Below are positions 18,337 to 26,245 of a stretch of 64,000 nucleotides of DNA, in pieces. The number at the start of each line of letters is the position of its first letter. Within the stretch, counting starts at the first letter, position 1. A model generated the notes under the pieces. The model had not been told where the DNA came from, did no database searches, and saw only the letters and a program-made list of their open reading frames with translations. Source of the stretch: Bacillus sp. es.034 (lineage in GTDB: Bacteria; Bacillota; Bacilli; Bacillales; Bacillaceae_B); the NCBI RefSeq assembly GCF_002563655.1, contig NZ_PDIY01000001.1:1-64000 (forward strand). Reading direction: 5' to 3'. The position numbers and the translations under genes were made by a program.

Positions 18337-18980
18337 CCCGCGTTCTCCTGAACCCAATCATGCATTGAATTAAAGATAATTGAAACTGAGGTAGCCCCAG
18401 CATCCTGATGACCAATGGCCCGTTCACCAAGTGACTTGGCTCTGCCCAATCTCCCAAGATAACCCTTTGTTGCTTCTACTCCTTCTTTTGCACCTTCGAC
18501 TGCATTTGCAAGTCCTTCCAGCAATGTATGGTTTTTACTCACACTTTCCCGTAACCTCTCAACTGCAGGGGTAAGTCCATCAACCATCGTTTTGTCTCCC
18601 GAATTTGCTTTCCCACGTTTTTTTATGGCTTCGAGAGAAATTTCAAATGCATCTGCAAGTGTCTCAAGGTGTAGTTTATCTACACTCTCACGTTTGTTAA
18701 ATCCACTTAAAAACATTGTACCGAAGATGACCCCTGAAGCTCCCCCCATCGTCATAATCATAGATTTTCCTGTTTCTGTAAATACTTCGTTGACTGTCGA
18801 GAATTCTTGGTTATTCAACTCATTGATTGCCGCTTTAAATCCTACTTCCATGCCGATACCATGATCTCCATCACCTATGGCACTATCAATTTCAGTTAGC
18901 AAAGGTTTGCTCTCAATGATTTTCTGTCCAGCGTATTTTATCATTTCAACCGTTTGGTTTACTGTTAAATAATTTTGCAT
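18333..18980 (-). CDS. dhaL: Dihydroxyacetone-kinase-like subunit L
   Basis: This 215-residue all-helical protein binds the nucleotide. The Asp cluster DSAIGDGDHGIGM holds the magnesium ions, MGGASGVIFG and DAGATSVSIIF fit the DhaL barrel. It is split from DhaK as in PTS-linked dihydroxyacetone kinases, yet no DhaM phosphoryl donor gene is present. It may therefore use ATP directly. In this operon the likely substrate is L-erythrulose (or D-erythrulose/apulose). It overlaps the tpi-like gene by four bases. Confidence 0.88.
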   Translation of the reverse strand: MQNYLTVNQTVEMIKYAGQKIIESKPLLTEIDSAIGDGDHGIGMEVGFKAAINELNNQEFSTVNEVFTETGKSMIMTMGGASGVIFGTMFLSGFNKRESVDKLHLETLADAFEISLEAIKKRGKANSGDKTMVDGLTPAVERLRESVSKNHTLLEGLANAVEGAKEGVEATKGYLGRLGRAKSLGERAIGHQDAGATSVSIIFNSMHDWVQENAG

Positions 18981-19035
18981 GTGATAATCCCCTTTCCACC
19001 ATTTTTCTGTTTACTAAATATCAAGCTATGAATTA

Positions 19036-20028
19036 TTATTTTTTAGTAAAGTAAGGGGAATAAGCAGGCTGATCATAATATTTTTTCAATTCATTATCTA
19101 ATAATAATAGAGAAATAGAGACTCCCCCCATTTCCTGCGAAGTGCAATAACTGTTCACATCATTATGATGAATCACAATTCCCTTATCTTTTAACACCTG
19201 GTTAACCCGACGGTTGACAATCATTAATTCTAATTGAGTTGTGGACCCTAACCCATTGACCAAAACACAGACTTCGTGACCTTTTTTATAGTCGAAATCC
19301 TTAAATAGAGAATCAAGCATACGATCTGTTAGATCATCAGCCTTCATCATTTTAGTCCTTTCAATTCCAGGTTCACCGTGGATTCCCATTCCAAATTCAA
19401 TTTCATCTTCAGCTAAGCTAAATGTTGGTTTTTCCAGTCCCGGTATCATTCCCGGGGTTAAAGCAACCCCGATTGAGCGCGTATGATCCGCCGCTTTTTG
19501 CGTGACCCTCGCTACTTCTTCCAATGACAGCCCTTGATCTGATGCAGCGCCAGCAATTTTAATCACAAAGACATCTCCTGCAATTCCTCTACGGTCTTCA
19601 TACCTTTTTAATGGTGCGGAAGCGACATCATCCCGCACGATTACCGTTTTACACTCAATACCTTCCATCTCCGCTAACTCAGCAGCCATGTCAAAGTTTA
19701 AAATATCCCCAGCATAGTTCCCATAAACGTGCAAGACACCTTTACCAGAATCAATCGCTTTTGTAACTTCTAATACGTTGTAAGGAGGCGGTGCGGCAAA
19801 TACATTCCCAACTGCCGCTCCATCAGCCAAACCTTCTCCGACAAAACCTATAAAAAGAGGTTCATGTCCACTTCCTCCACCAATTAAAATGCCAACTTTA
19901 TCTTTACGATCCCTTATGACAATGCCATTTGTTGTTTCAAGTTTTTTGTAAACATTACCATGAGCATAAAGAAACCCTTCAAGCATTTCTGTAATAATAT
20001 TCTCATTTTCATTGATGATTTTTTTCAA
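19036..20028 (-). CDS. dhaK: Dihydroxyacetone-kinase-like subunit K, probable L-erythrulose kinase
   Basis: This 330-residue protein carries the substrate-binding DhaK fold. GILIGGGSGHEPLFIGFVG is the family opening; the covalent-substrate His is in MGIHGEPG. Homologues in four-carbon sugar operons phosphorylate L-erythrulose rather than dihydroxyacetone. It pairs with the separate DhaL gene 55 bases downstream. Start at 20028 after GGAGGAAG. Its neighbours TPI-like and RpiB match the L-erythrulose route known from Mycobacterium smegmatis. Confidence 0.88.
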   Translation of the reverse strand: MKKIINENENIITEMLEGFLYAHGNVYKKLETTNGIVIRDRKDKVGILIGGGSGHEPLFIGFVGEGLADGAAVGNVFAAPPPYNVLEVTKAIDSGKGVLHVYGNYAGDILNFDMAAELAEMEGIECKTVIVRDDVASAPLKRYEDRRGIAGDVFVIKIAGAASDQGLSLEEVARVTQKAADHTRSIGVALTPGMIPGLEKPTFSLAEDEIEFGMGIHGEPGIERTKMMKADDLTDRMLDSLFKDFDYKKGHEVCVLVNGLGSTTQLELMIVNRRVNQVLKDKGIVIHHNDVNSYCTSQEMGGVSISLLLLDNELKKYYDQPAYSPYFTKK

Positions 20029-20099
20029 GCTACCTTCCTCCTGACAGCCTCACACTACCCTAAAATTTTCACTGTAGATCGACTATTCTTAAGCAGTTA

Positions 20100-20546
20100 T
20101 CATCTATTTAATATTTCATTTTCTTTATCAATAATCTGTTGAACTTTATGACTAGATTTAAATTCAACATCCAAATATGATTTTACAATTTTCTTGCCTG
20201 CCTCAGGACCAATCACTTGTGCACCCATCGTTAGAACTTGAGCATTGTTGCTCAGTTGTGCCCGCTCTGCTGAATATACATCATGGCATGTTGCTGCACG
20301 AATACCAGGAATTTTGTTAGCTGCTATTGCTACTCCAAGGCCAGTGCCACAAATTATTATGCCTCTTTCTATTTTACCTTCATTAATGGCATGCCCTATT
20401 TCAAATGATACTTCAGGATAATCAACCGCAACACAGCTGTGACAACCGAAATCAATCACCTCAACCTTCAATGTTTTTTCGAGGAATGTTTTAATTTCTT
20501 CTTTAAACTCAAAACCATTATGGTCAGCACCTAATCCAACTTTCAT
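20100..20546 (-). CDS. rpiB: RpiB-family isomerase, probable D-erythrulose 4-phosphate isomerase
   Basis: This 148-residue protein is of the RpiB/LacAB family: VGLGADHNGFEFKE at the start and IICGTGLGVAIAANK at the phosphate site. In related operons it turns D-erythrulose 4-phosphate into D-erythrose 4-phosphate. The start at 20546 (MKVGLGA) has CGGAGGGG upstream; an in-frame start at 20627 has no site and overlaps the promoter region. It is the first gene of the leftward operon, behind a promoter carrying a 16-base palindrome. Ribose 5-phosphate or galactose 6-phosphate isomerase are less likely here. Confidence 0.82.
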   Translation of the reverse strand: MKVGLGADHNGFEFKEEIKTFLEKTLKVEVIDFGCHSCVAVDYPEVSFEIGHAINEGKIERGIIICGTGLGVAIAANKIPGIRAATCHDVYSAERAQLSNNAQVLTMGAQVIGPEAGKKIVKSYLDVEFKSSHKVQQIIDKENEILNR

Positions 20547-20653
20547 CAATTTTCCCCTCCGTTGACTCCTTTTTGTATGAAATAACCCTGAACCTTGAAA
20601 AGGAGTTGAATTTTTTATAGACATCATTAAATGAAAGGGTTATCATAATTAAA

Positions 20654-20683
20654 AGTATACAACTGGCATGCCAGTTTACGCAA
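20654..20683 (-). promoter_or_regulatory. Promoter with GntR-type operator for rpiB operon
   Basis: The minus strand shows TTGCGT, an 18-base spacer, then TATACT. The spacer holds the perfect 16-base palindrome AACTGGCATGCCAGTT (20661-20676). A repressor bound there would block RNA polymerase. The divergent GntR gene is the obvious candidate regulator. Confidence 0.65.
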
Positions 20684-20852
20684 TACTAAATTTTAGAAAA
20701 TTCATAAAACAACACAGGTATTGAGGGAACTATAATTTTTATTTCGTAAATTTATTTAGTAATATGATTAAGAGTCTTACTTTTATACAAAATATTAAAT
20801 TAAAAAGATTAATTTGATACATGTCTAGATTTGAATTTAAGGAGCGATTTTT

Positions 20853-21503
20853 TTGAGCCAATTAACCTTGAAAGAAAAAGCGTATCAAGAAATACGAAGG
20901 CTGATCATTACAGGGGAAATAAAACCTGGTGAATTTTTATCGGAACGTTCTTTAGTAGAGCGTTTAGAAATGAGCCGAACCCCCATTCGCTCTGCGTTAG
21001 ATCGGTTAGAAATTGAAGGATTCATCAAGCAATCACCTAAACAAGGGGTAGTCGTCGAAGAAATATCAATAAATAGAGCATTTGATATTTATGAATTACG
21101 GATGGCAATTGAATCTTATGTTGTAAATAAATTATCATTAAGAACGATCCAAGATTCTGAAATTAAACGCCTTCAAGAAAATTTAAACCAACAAAAATTA
21201 CTTATTGACACTGAAATGTATGATAATGCTTCCTTTTTAGCTTTCCTATCTCTTGATTTGGAATTTCACAATGAATTAATAAAAATTGTGGAAAATAAAG
21301 AATTTATTCAAATTATGGATCAAATTCAAGATAAATTATTATTAATTGCAAGCAATGTTTTCCGTAAACAAGAAAATCGAATGATGGTTTCCTATGAAGA
21401 TCACATGCGAATATTTAACTACATTTTGAACGGGCAAAACAAAGAGGCCGTCGATGAAATGATTAAACACTTAGAATACGGAAAACAAATTTTGATTTCA
21501 TAA
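20853..21503 (+). CDS. GntR-family (FadR/FCD type) regulator
   Basis: This 216-residue regulator has an N-terminal winged helix (AYQEIRRLIITGEIKPGEFL, MSRTPIRSALDRLEIEGFI) and a helical FCD effector domain (about 85-210; FDIYELRMAIESYVV, LEFHNELIKI). It starts at TTG 20853 after AAGGAGCG. It is divergent from the rpiB operon. The palindrome AACTGGCATGCCAGTT between them is the probable binding site. FCD-type GntR proteins usually respond to organic or sugar acids, which suits an acid-sugar operon. Confidence 0.9.
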   Translation: MSQLTLKEKAYQEIRRLIITGEIKPGEFLSERSLVERLEMSRTPIRSALDRLEIEGFIKQSPKQGVVVEEISINRAFDIYELRMAIESYVVNKLSLRTIQDSEIKRLQENLNQQKLLIDTEMYDNASFLAFLSLDLEFHNELIKIVENKEFIQIMDQIQDKLLLIASNVFRKQENRMMVSYEDHMRIFNYILNGQNKEAVDEMIKHLEYGKQILIS

Positions 21504-21751
21504 CAACAGAGCAACGGGACGTTCCCTCCGGCTCTTAATAGGACTGAAGTGAAAAGTGATTCTGTTTTTATTCGTTTGGGGTAAGGAAAGCATATATATA
21601 TCTTTTTGTACGACGGAATAGGAAATCATTGGAACGGTGCCATTAATTACTTGGTTAACTCTAGATTTGTGAAGGAGGCATCCTTGTTGCTCTATTTACA
21701 AAAGTTGAGTTGTAGTTAAACAACGGAAGATACCATCTTATAGAAGACCAC

Positions 21752-21807
21752 AAAAAAAGGCTATCCAAAAAGTCAGTAATCACTGACTTTTTGAATGCCT
21801 TTTTTTA
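21752..21807. terminator. Bidirectional terminator between gntR and vanZ
   Basis: AAAAAGTCAGT and ACTGACTTTTT form the inner stem around AATC, extended by AAAAAAAGGC and GCCTTTTTTT. A-rich and T-rich flanks let it stop both the rightward gntR and the leftward vanZ transcripts. Confidence 0.85.
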
Positions 21808-21833
21808 AATTTTTTATAAAATTGCCCTATTTA

Positions 21834-21872
21834 GAAGCACGAGAACCGTCCCCTCGCTTCCCCCATGCTTCC
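21834..21872. repeat. Dispersed palindromic repeat, half copy
   Basis: GAAGCACGAGAACCGTCCCC is followed by CGCTTCCCCCATGCTTCC. Only the right arm of the element is present, ending at the vanZ stop codon. Confidence 0.75.
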
Positions 21873-22358
21873 CTAAGAATATTTAATTACCAAATGACTA
21901 CGATAATATACCAACAATACAAGCAAAAATATACCTAACAAAAGAATAACCCAGTCCAATTTCTTATTATTCATAAACCTATTGCACACTCCATACAATT
22001 CCAGCCCAAGCAACCCACCAACAGTATTGGTAATGACATCGGTTATGTCTGTCGCTCCAATAGCGAATATCAATTGAATGAATTCAAAAGTAAGACTTAG
22101 AGCCAATATAAGGGCAACCTTAGGTGAAAAGCCCACTTTTTTGAAATTGACATCCAAAAGCAGACCGAATGGAATGAAGATAAGGATATTATCTACCATC
22201 TCTCTGGTACTTCCAGGTGCAGCGAATGGGATCAAGTTTAAACTAGTATAGTGATAATGAAATACTGAGAAAATATTGTATTGTAATTTGAATAGGACTA
22301 GCCAGGTTAGTATGACTAAATAGAAAGCCAGCAATCCTCTAGATATTATTTTTTCCAT
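21873..22358 (-). CDS. vanZ: VanZ-family membrane protein
   Basis: This 161-residue membrane protein has about five helices and the VanZ core (YTSLNLIPFA, VDNILIFIPFGLLL, FEFIQL, TDITDVITNTVGG). VanZ proteins can reduce teicoplanin susceptibility by an unresolved mechanism. The start at 22358 follows GAGAGGAG. It is the last gene of the vanRSYZ-type set, 34 bases after vanY. Confidence 0.85.
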   Translation of the reverse strand: MEKIISRGLLAFYLVILTWLVLFKLQYNIFSVFHYHYTSLNLIPFAAPGSTREMVDNILIFIPFGLLLDVNFKKVGFSPKVALILALSLTFEFIQLIFAIGATDITDVITNTVGGLLGLELYGVCNRFMNNKKLDWVILLLGIFLLVLLVYYRSHLVIKYS

Positions 22359-22392
22359 GTTATCTCCTCTCATTTATATGTATCCAATGAAT

Positions 22393-23259
22393 TTAGGGAA
22401 ACACCGTTACAATGACACCATCCATGTTGTTGCCTGATATCTCATAATGAAGATTGGAAGGCACACGAATGGTCGTATCTTTGGTGACTTGGTAATATGA
22501 GATCTCATATGTTTCACCCTGTATCGTCGTTGAAATCGATTTTTGTTCTTTTAGGAATGCTAAGTATTCTTCTAAAGCGAAGTTCTTTTCTTCCATAATC
22601 ACACTGTGGGGCAATCCAACATAGCGAATATGCCATGGTTCGTATTGGATTCCCGTAACGTCTGTTTTATCCTTTGGATACCGTAATATAAAGCCGTATT
22701 TCCACGCGTTTTCTTCGATCCACTTTCCTTCTGATGCCAGCTCCATCTTCCTTTGAGTGGATCCTACATCAAGTGATAGCCCCAAGTTGTGTTCGCTGTA
22801 GCCTGCAGGCAAGGCATAGTCGGACCCCATTTCCTGGTAAAGTGCAAGTTGCTCTTCAAAGCCCCGATAGCCGCTATTGATGATGAAATGTCTAACCCCA
22901 TCTTTACCGGCAGCAACGGTCATCTCGGAGAATTTATGTGCCACATCCTCTGACAATGTTATGTTGGTATCAAACAATCCGTATCCCTTTGTCAGTTCTT
23001 CATGCGTAAATAGATTGACAACGTCTGATGTTATACTCTCCTGCTGAACCGGATATTCATTATTCACCAAAAGTAAATTCCCTTGAAAGACTTGTTCTTT
23101 TTTTATCTCGATCGTTTGAAAGTGTTCTGACGTCCCGCTATTTTCTACATGAGCATCGTTACGATGAATCTCTACTTGATCTTGAAACGTTGATTCCTTA
23201 TAAACAAATGTGAAACCCAAACATAATGCCAATAACAATAAAAATCCCCACTTCTTCAT
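22393..23259 (-). CDS. vanY: VanY-type D,D-carboxypeptidase
   Basis: This 288-residue M15B peptidase has an N-terminal signal or anchor helix (FLLLLALCLGFTFVY). The zinc-site motifs are SEHNLGLSLDVG (His, Asp) and EPWHIRYVG (Glu, His). It removes the terminal D-Ala of peptidoglycan stem peptides on the outer face. It is followed by vanZ and preceded by vanS/vanR. No ligase (vanA type), vanH or vanX lies near, so alone it would only trim precursors. Confidence 0.9.
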   Translation of the reverse strand: MKKWGFLLLLALCLGFTFVYKESTFQDQVEIHRNDAHVENSGTSEHFQTIEIKKEQVFQGNLLLVNNEYPVQQESITSDVVNLFTHEELTKGYGLFDTNITLSEDVAHKFSEMTVAAGKDGVRHFIINSGYRGFEEQLALYQEMGSDYALPAGYSEHNLGLSLDVGSTQRKMELASEGKWIEENAWKYGFILRYPKDKTDVTGIQYEPWHIRYVGLPHSVIMEEKNFALEEYLAFLKEQKSISTTIQGETYEISYYQVTKDTTIRVPSNLHYEISGNNMDGVIVTVFP

Positions 23260-23345
23260 TTCACGTTCCTCCTTATTCTTACTATAGAATAGGAAAAACT
23301 GTTTAAAAAAAGAGTGGGGTAAAATTTAAATTTTTCTTAAATCCT

Positions 23346-24467
23346 TTATGAAATGGAATCTTGATCAGGTTCAATACCTTCCTGGGGTAAACGAACTTCA
23401 AATACCGTCCGTATGAGACTGCTTTCCACCGTAATCGTCCCATTATGTTGCTCCACGATATTTTTTGCAATAAATAAACCAAGCCCTGTGCCATCTTCTT
23501 GATGAGTTCGGGCTTTGTCACCGGTATAAAACATATCAAAAAGATAGGGAAGTTCATTCGGAGGAATCCGGTCTCCATAATTCATAACCTGAACGACCAC
23601 CTCTCCTCCATCGACAAACCCGTTAATATCTACAAACTGACCATCATATCCGTATCGATTAGCATTGGTTAAAAGATTTTCAAACACACGGGCCAATAGC
23701 TCACCGTCAGCCCAAATAGGTAATTGGGGCGGAATCGTCATTCGGGCGATCAAATGATTTTTTTCGAAAACAGGATACAATTCTTCCTTCAATTGATTAA
23801 GAAGATTCGATAAATTAATCTGCTTCTTATCTAAAGGCAGCATGCCATAATTCATTCGCGTTATTTCAAATAATTCGTCAATAAGCCGTTCCAATCGCTG
23901 AGACTTCGTAAAGGTAATCGTTAAATAATGTCTGACCTGTTCTTTGGTCAGCTTCTCATCCTTAAGGATCAAATCTAAATAACCTAAAACAGACGTGAGG
24001 GGCGTACGCAAATCATGAGCCAAATTCACCACTAACTGTTCTTTACTGTTTTCTGAGAAATCGCCTCTTTGTATCGCTTCTTCCAGTTTTTCACTTGCGA
24101 GATTAATGGCTTGAGCAATATCACCAAATTCATCATTTGACTCGATATTCACCCGATGTTTAAAGTCGCCACTGGCGAGATACTGAATTCCCGTTGATAG
24201 ATCACTGAAATAGGTAGAAATCGGCTTCGTAAGCATATAGAAAAATAAGAGCGAAAGGGAAATAAACAGGATAAAAAAGACGTTAAAATCTCCAATGCTG
24301 TCAATGAATTGACGGAGTTGGGCCAATGGTTCTCCACGACGGACCACCGTATGATAATAAAGCTGTAATCCTCTAAAAAGGATGTAAGTGATCACACCGC
24401 CGAGAAGCATACTTAAACCAAATAATACGAGGACTTTGGCGCGAAAACTGTGTATAAATTTAGCCAT
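23346..24467 (-). CDS. vanS: VanS-like sensor histidine kinase
   Basis: This 373-residue kinase has two membrane helices (about 12-30 and 60-80), a HAMP segment, the H-box NLAHDLRTPLTSVLGYL, an N-box around LLTNANRYGYDG and the G-box DGTGLGLFIAKNI. It overlaps vanR by eight bases. Domain order and spacing match VanS/VanSB-like kinases in van clusters without a large sensor domain. It likely senses cell-wall damage or a glycopeptide and phosphorylates the regulator; the signal is inferred. Confidence 0.88.
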   Translation of the reverse strand: MAKFIHSFRAKVLVLFGLSMLLGGVITYILFRGLQLYYHTVVRRGEPLAQLRQFIDSIGDFNVFFILFISLSLLFFYMLTKPISTYFSDLSTGIQYLASGDFKHRVNIESNDEFGDIAQAINLASEKLEEAIQRGDFSENSKEQLVVNLAHDLRTPLTSVLGYLDLILKDEKLTKEQVRHYLTITFTKSQRLERLIDELFEITRMNYGMLPLDKKQINLSNLLNQLKEELYPVFEKNHLIARMTIPPQLPIWADGELLARVFENLLTNANRYGYDGQFVDINGFVDGGEVVVQVMNYGDRIPPNELPYLFDMFYTGDKARTHQEDGTGLGLFIAKNIVEQHNGTITVESSLIRTVFEVRLPQEGIEPDQDSIS

Positions 24468-25158
24468 TAAATGTATACCCCACTCCCCAGACCGTTTTGA
24501 TTAACTTGTTCTTTCTCTTATCTTCCCCAAGTTTCTTCCGTAACGTACGAATATGCACCATTACCGTGTTGCCGCCTTCAAAGTATGCATCTTCCCATAC
24601 GTGCTGAAAAATATTTTCTACACTATAAACCTTCTTTGGATGACTGGCCAATAAATACAAAATATCAAACTCTTTCGGCGTCAGCTCAATATTTTCACCA
24701 TAAAGGAAAACCGTACGCTGATCAGGAGAAATCACGATTTCACCAAATTCCAACGTCGCTTTCTTACCAGAAGCCTTAGGTTGATTCAACTTCATAAACC
24801 TTCGCAAATGCGCATTCACACGCGCAACCAATTCAATGGGAGTAAACGGCTTTGTTATATAATCATCCGCTCCTATCACCAGCCCATGGACCTTATCAAA
24901 ATCAGACGTTTTCGCACTCAAAAAAATAATCGGCATATTATACCGTTCCCGAATCAAACGAGTGGCATCATACCCATCCATCTCCGGCATCATAATATCC
25001 AAAATCAACAAATCAATCGAGCGAGTCTCGATCACACGTATGGCTTCCTGCCCATTATGTACTTTCACAACATCGTATCCTTCTTTTTCCAGATGGATGG
25101 CAACCAGGTCCGCTATTTCCTCCTCATCATCCGCAACCAGAATCGAAATACTCTTCAT
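24460..25158 (-). CDS. vanR: VanR-like response regulator
   Basis: This 232-residue OmpR/PhoB-type regulator has a receiver domain with the phospho-acceptor Asp in LILDIMMPEMDGYD and Lys in DDYITKPFTP. Its C-terminal winged helix ends with HIRTLRKKLGEDK and TVWGVGYTF. It heads the leftward set vanR-vanS-vanY-vanZ. Start at 25158 after a GTGGGATAGATG stretch. Direct control of vanYZ is inferred. Confidence 0.9.
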   Translation of the reverse strand: MKSISILVADDEEEIADLVAIHLEKEGYDVVKVHNGQEAIRVIETRSIDLLILDIMMPEMDGYDATRLIRERYNMPIIFLSAKTSDFDKVHGLVIGADDYITKPFTPIELVARVNAHLRRFMKLNQPKASGKKATLEFGEIVISPDQRTVFLYGENIELTPKEFDILYLLASHPKKVYSVENIFQHVWEDAYFEGGNTVMVHIRTLRKKLGEDKRKNKLIKTVWGVGYTFNG

Positions 25159-25277
25159 CTATCCCACTCCTATATCAAGTCACCTTCGACTATCATAGCC
25201 CCATTTCTTGATGGGGAACACCGCATAATGTAAAACCTGTACTTTATTCTCTACTATTTCCTTTGATTATTCAAGGT

Positions 25278-25347
25278 AAGCATGGGGACGGTTCTGTTGC
25301 TTCTTTTATATAGAAAAAGGAAGCATGAGAACCGTCCCCATGCTTCC
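25278..25347. repeat. Dispersed palindromic repeat, full copy
   Basis: Arms AAGCATGGGGACGGTTCT and AGAACCGTCCCCATGCTT are almost perfect inverted copies joined by a short AT spacer. It lies between vanR and the YxjI-like gene, where it could also act as a terminator. Confidence 0.88.
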
Positions 25348-25351
25348 TTCT

Positions 25352-25849
25352 TTAAACCGACGCTCCCGAAGAAGCAGCCGCCTGATCAGCCTTCACACAA
25401 TCAATCGCAATCACAAGGGCAATGATAATCGTTTCCATCTTTTCATCCAGTATCTGAACCCTATAGCTGTCGCCCCAACTGAACCACTCCTTGCCCACTT
25501 CGCCTACGACTCTCCCATTGTGTAAAACCTGAAAGTCCATATCCAGCCAGTTTCCCTGCACTTCAATGCCTGCCGCATCAATCGAATAGCGTGCTTTTAA
25601 AAAGGAGAATTCCTTCTTGATCGTCAATACCTCTTGACCATTCACCTCAACAAAAAACTTCGGTAAAAAGCTGAATACCTTCTTCGTAATAAGGGCCACT
25701 TCTTCCCTGCTTGTATTCATGATGGAGAACGTCTTCGGGACCCTCATAAAGCTTCCTTCGACATAATACGTGTCCTTTTCCTCCTGATCCTTCACCGTGA
25801 ATTTTTCACTGAGACTGAATACCTTTTGTTTGATATAAAGCTGCCTCAT
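25352..25849 (-). CDS. LURP-one-related protein, YxjI type
   Basis: This 165-residue protein has the Tubby-like LURP-one fold: MRQLYIKQKVFSLSEKFTV at the start, YYVEGSFMRVPKTFSI and DCVKAD near the end. It is the size of Bacillus subtilis YxjI. Its function is unknown; the fold can bind phospholipid. The start at 25849 follows AGGAATCATC. It is a single gene, followed directly by a dispersed palindrome. Confidence 0.85.
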   Translation of the reverse strand: MRQLYIKQKVFSLSEKFTVKDQEEKDTYYVEGSFMRVPKTFSIMNTSREEVALITKKVFSFLPKFFVEVNGQEVLTIKKEFSFLKARYSIDAAGIEVQGNWLDMDFQVLHNGRVVGEVGKEWFSWGDSYRVQILDEKMETIIIALVIAIDCVKADQAAASSGASV

Positions 25850-25975
25850 GATGATTCCTCCCTTGGCATACTTAGGTCTTTCTTTTATTTACGTTTGAGG
25901 AGGGTATTTGGTTTCAGTATTATTCCAAAAGTACGGGGACGGTTCTTAAAGGGGTCAATTGGAAGTTTTGCGCGC

Positions 25976-26014
25976 AAAAAGATCCAACTAGGGTAATAAT
26001 CTAGTTGGATCTTT
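25976..26014 (-). terminator. Terminator between IS91-like element and YxjI gene
   Basis: AAAAAGATCCAACTAG and CTAGTTGGATCTTTT form a perfect stem. A fragment of the dispersed palindrome (GGGGACGGTTCT) lies just left of it near 25935. It could end leftward transcription from the mobile element. Confidence 0.75.
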
Positions 26015-26245
26015 TCACTTTATATTTGTAATAAGAATGCACGCAAAATTTTTGATTGCCAGGAAGAAGGAAGTCGCGGTCCCCGGCTATGGAATTTCAA
26101 TCGGCTGATCGGTAACGAAATCCTTCTGTTTTTTGATGTTTTTCCGGGAAAAGAGTCAGCTAAATCCCTTCCGGGACTGTAAAGAATATAGTTTCCCCCT
26201 CCCCACTTAAGAGGCTTTTCAAAGAAAATATTCGGTTGTTGACGA
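26015..26245. other. Non-coding end region of the IS91-like element
   Basis: I see no gene. This should contain one end of the mobile element, but I cannot place the tip by eye. Confidence 0.4.

Larger units (their letters stand above)
21504..21872. other. Non-coding gap between GntR gene and vanZ
   Basis: No gene is visible. It holds a strong hairpin at 21752-21807 and half of the dispersed palindrome at 21834-21872. Confidence 0.6.

Noticed and set aside
18333-20028. PTS-dependent dihydroxyacetone kinase
   Set aside because: No dhaM or PTS gene is near, and the neighbours point to four-carbon substrates.
21873-25158. Complete glycopeptide-resistance cluster
   Set aside because: vanH, a D-Ala-D-Lac or D-Ala-D-Ser ligase and vanX are absent from the window.
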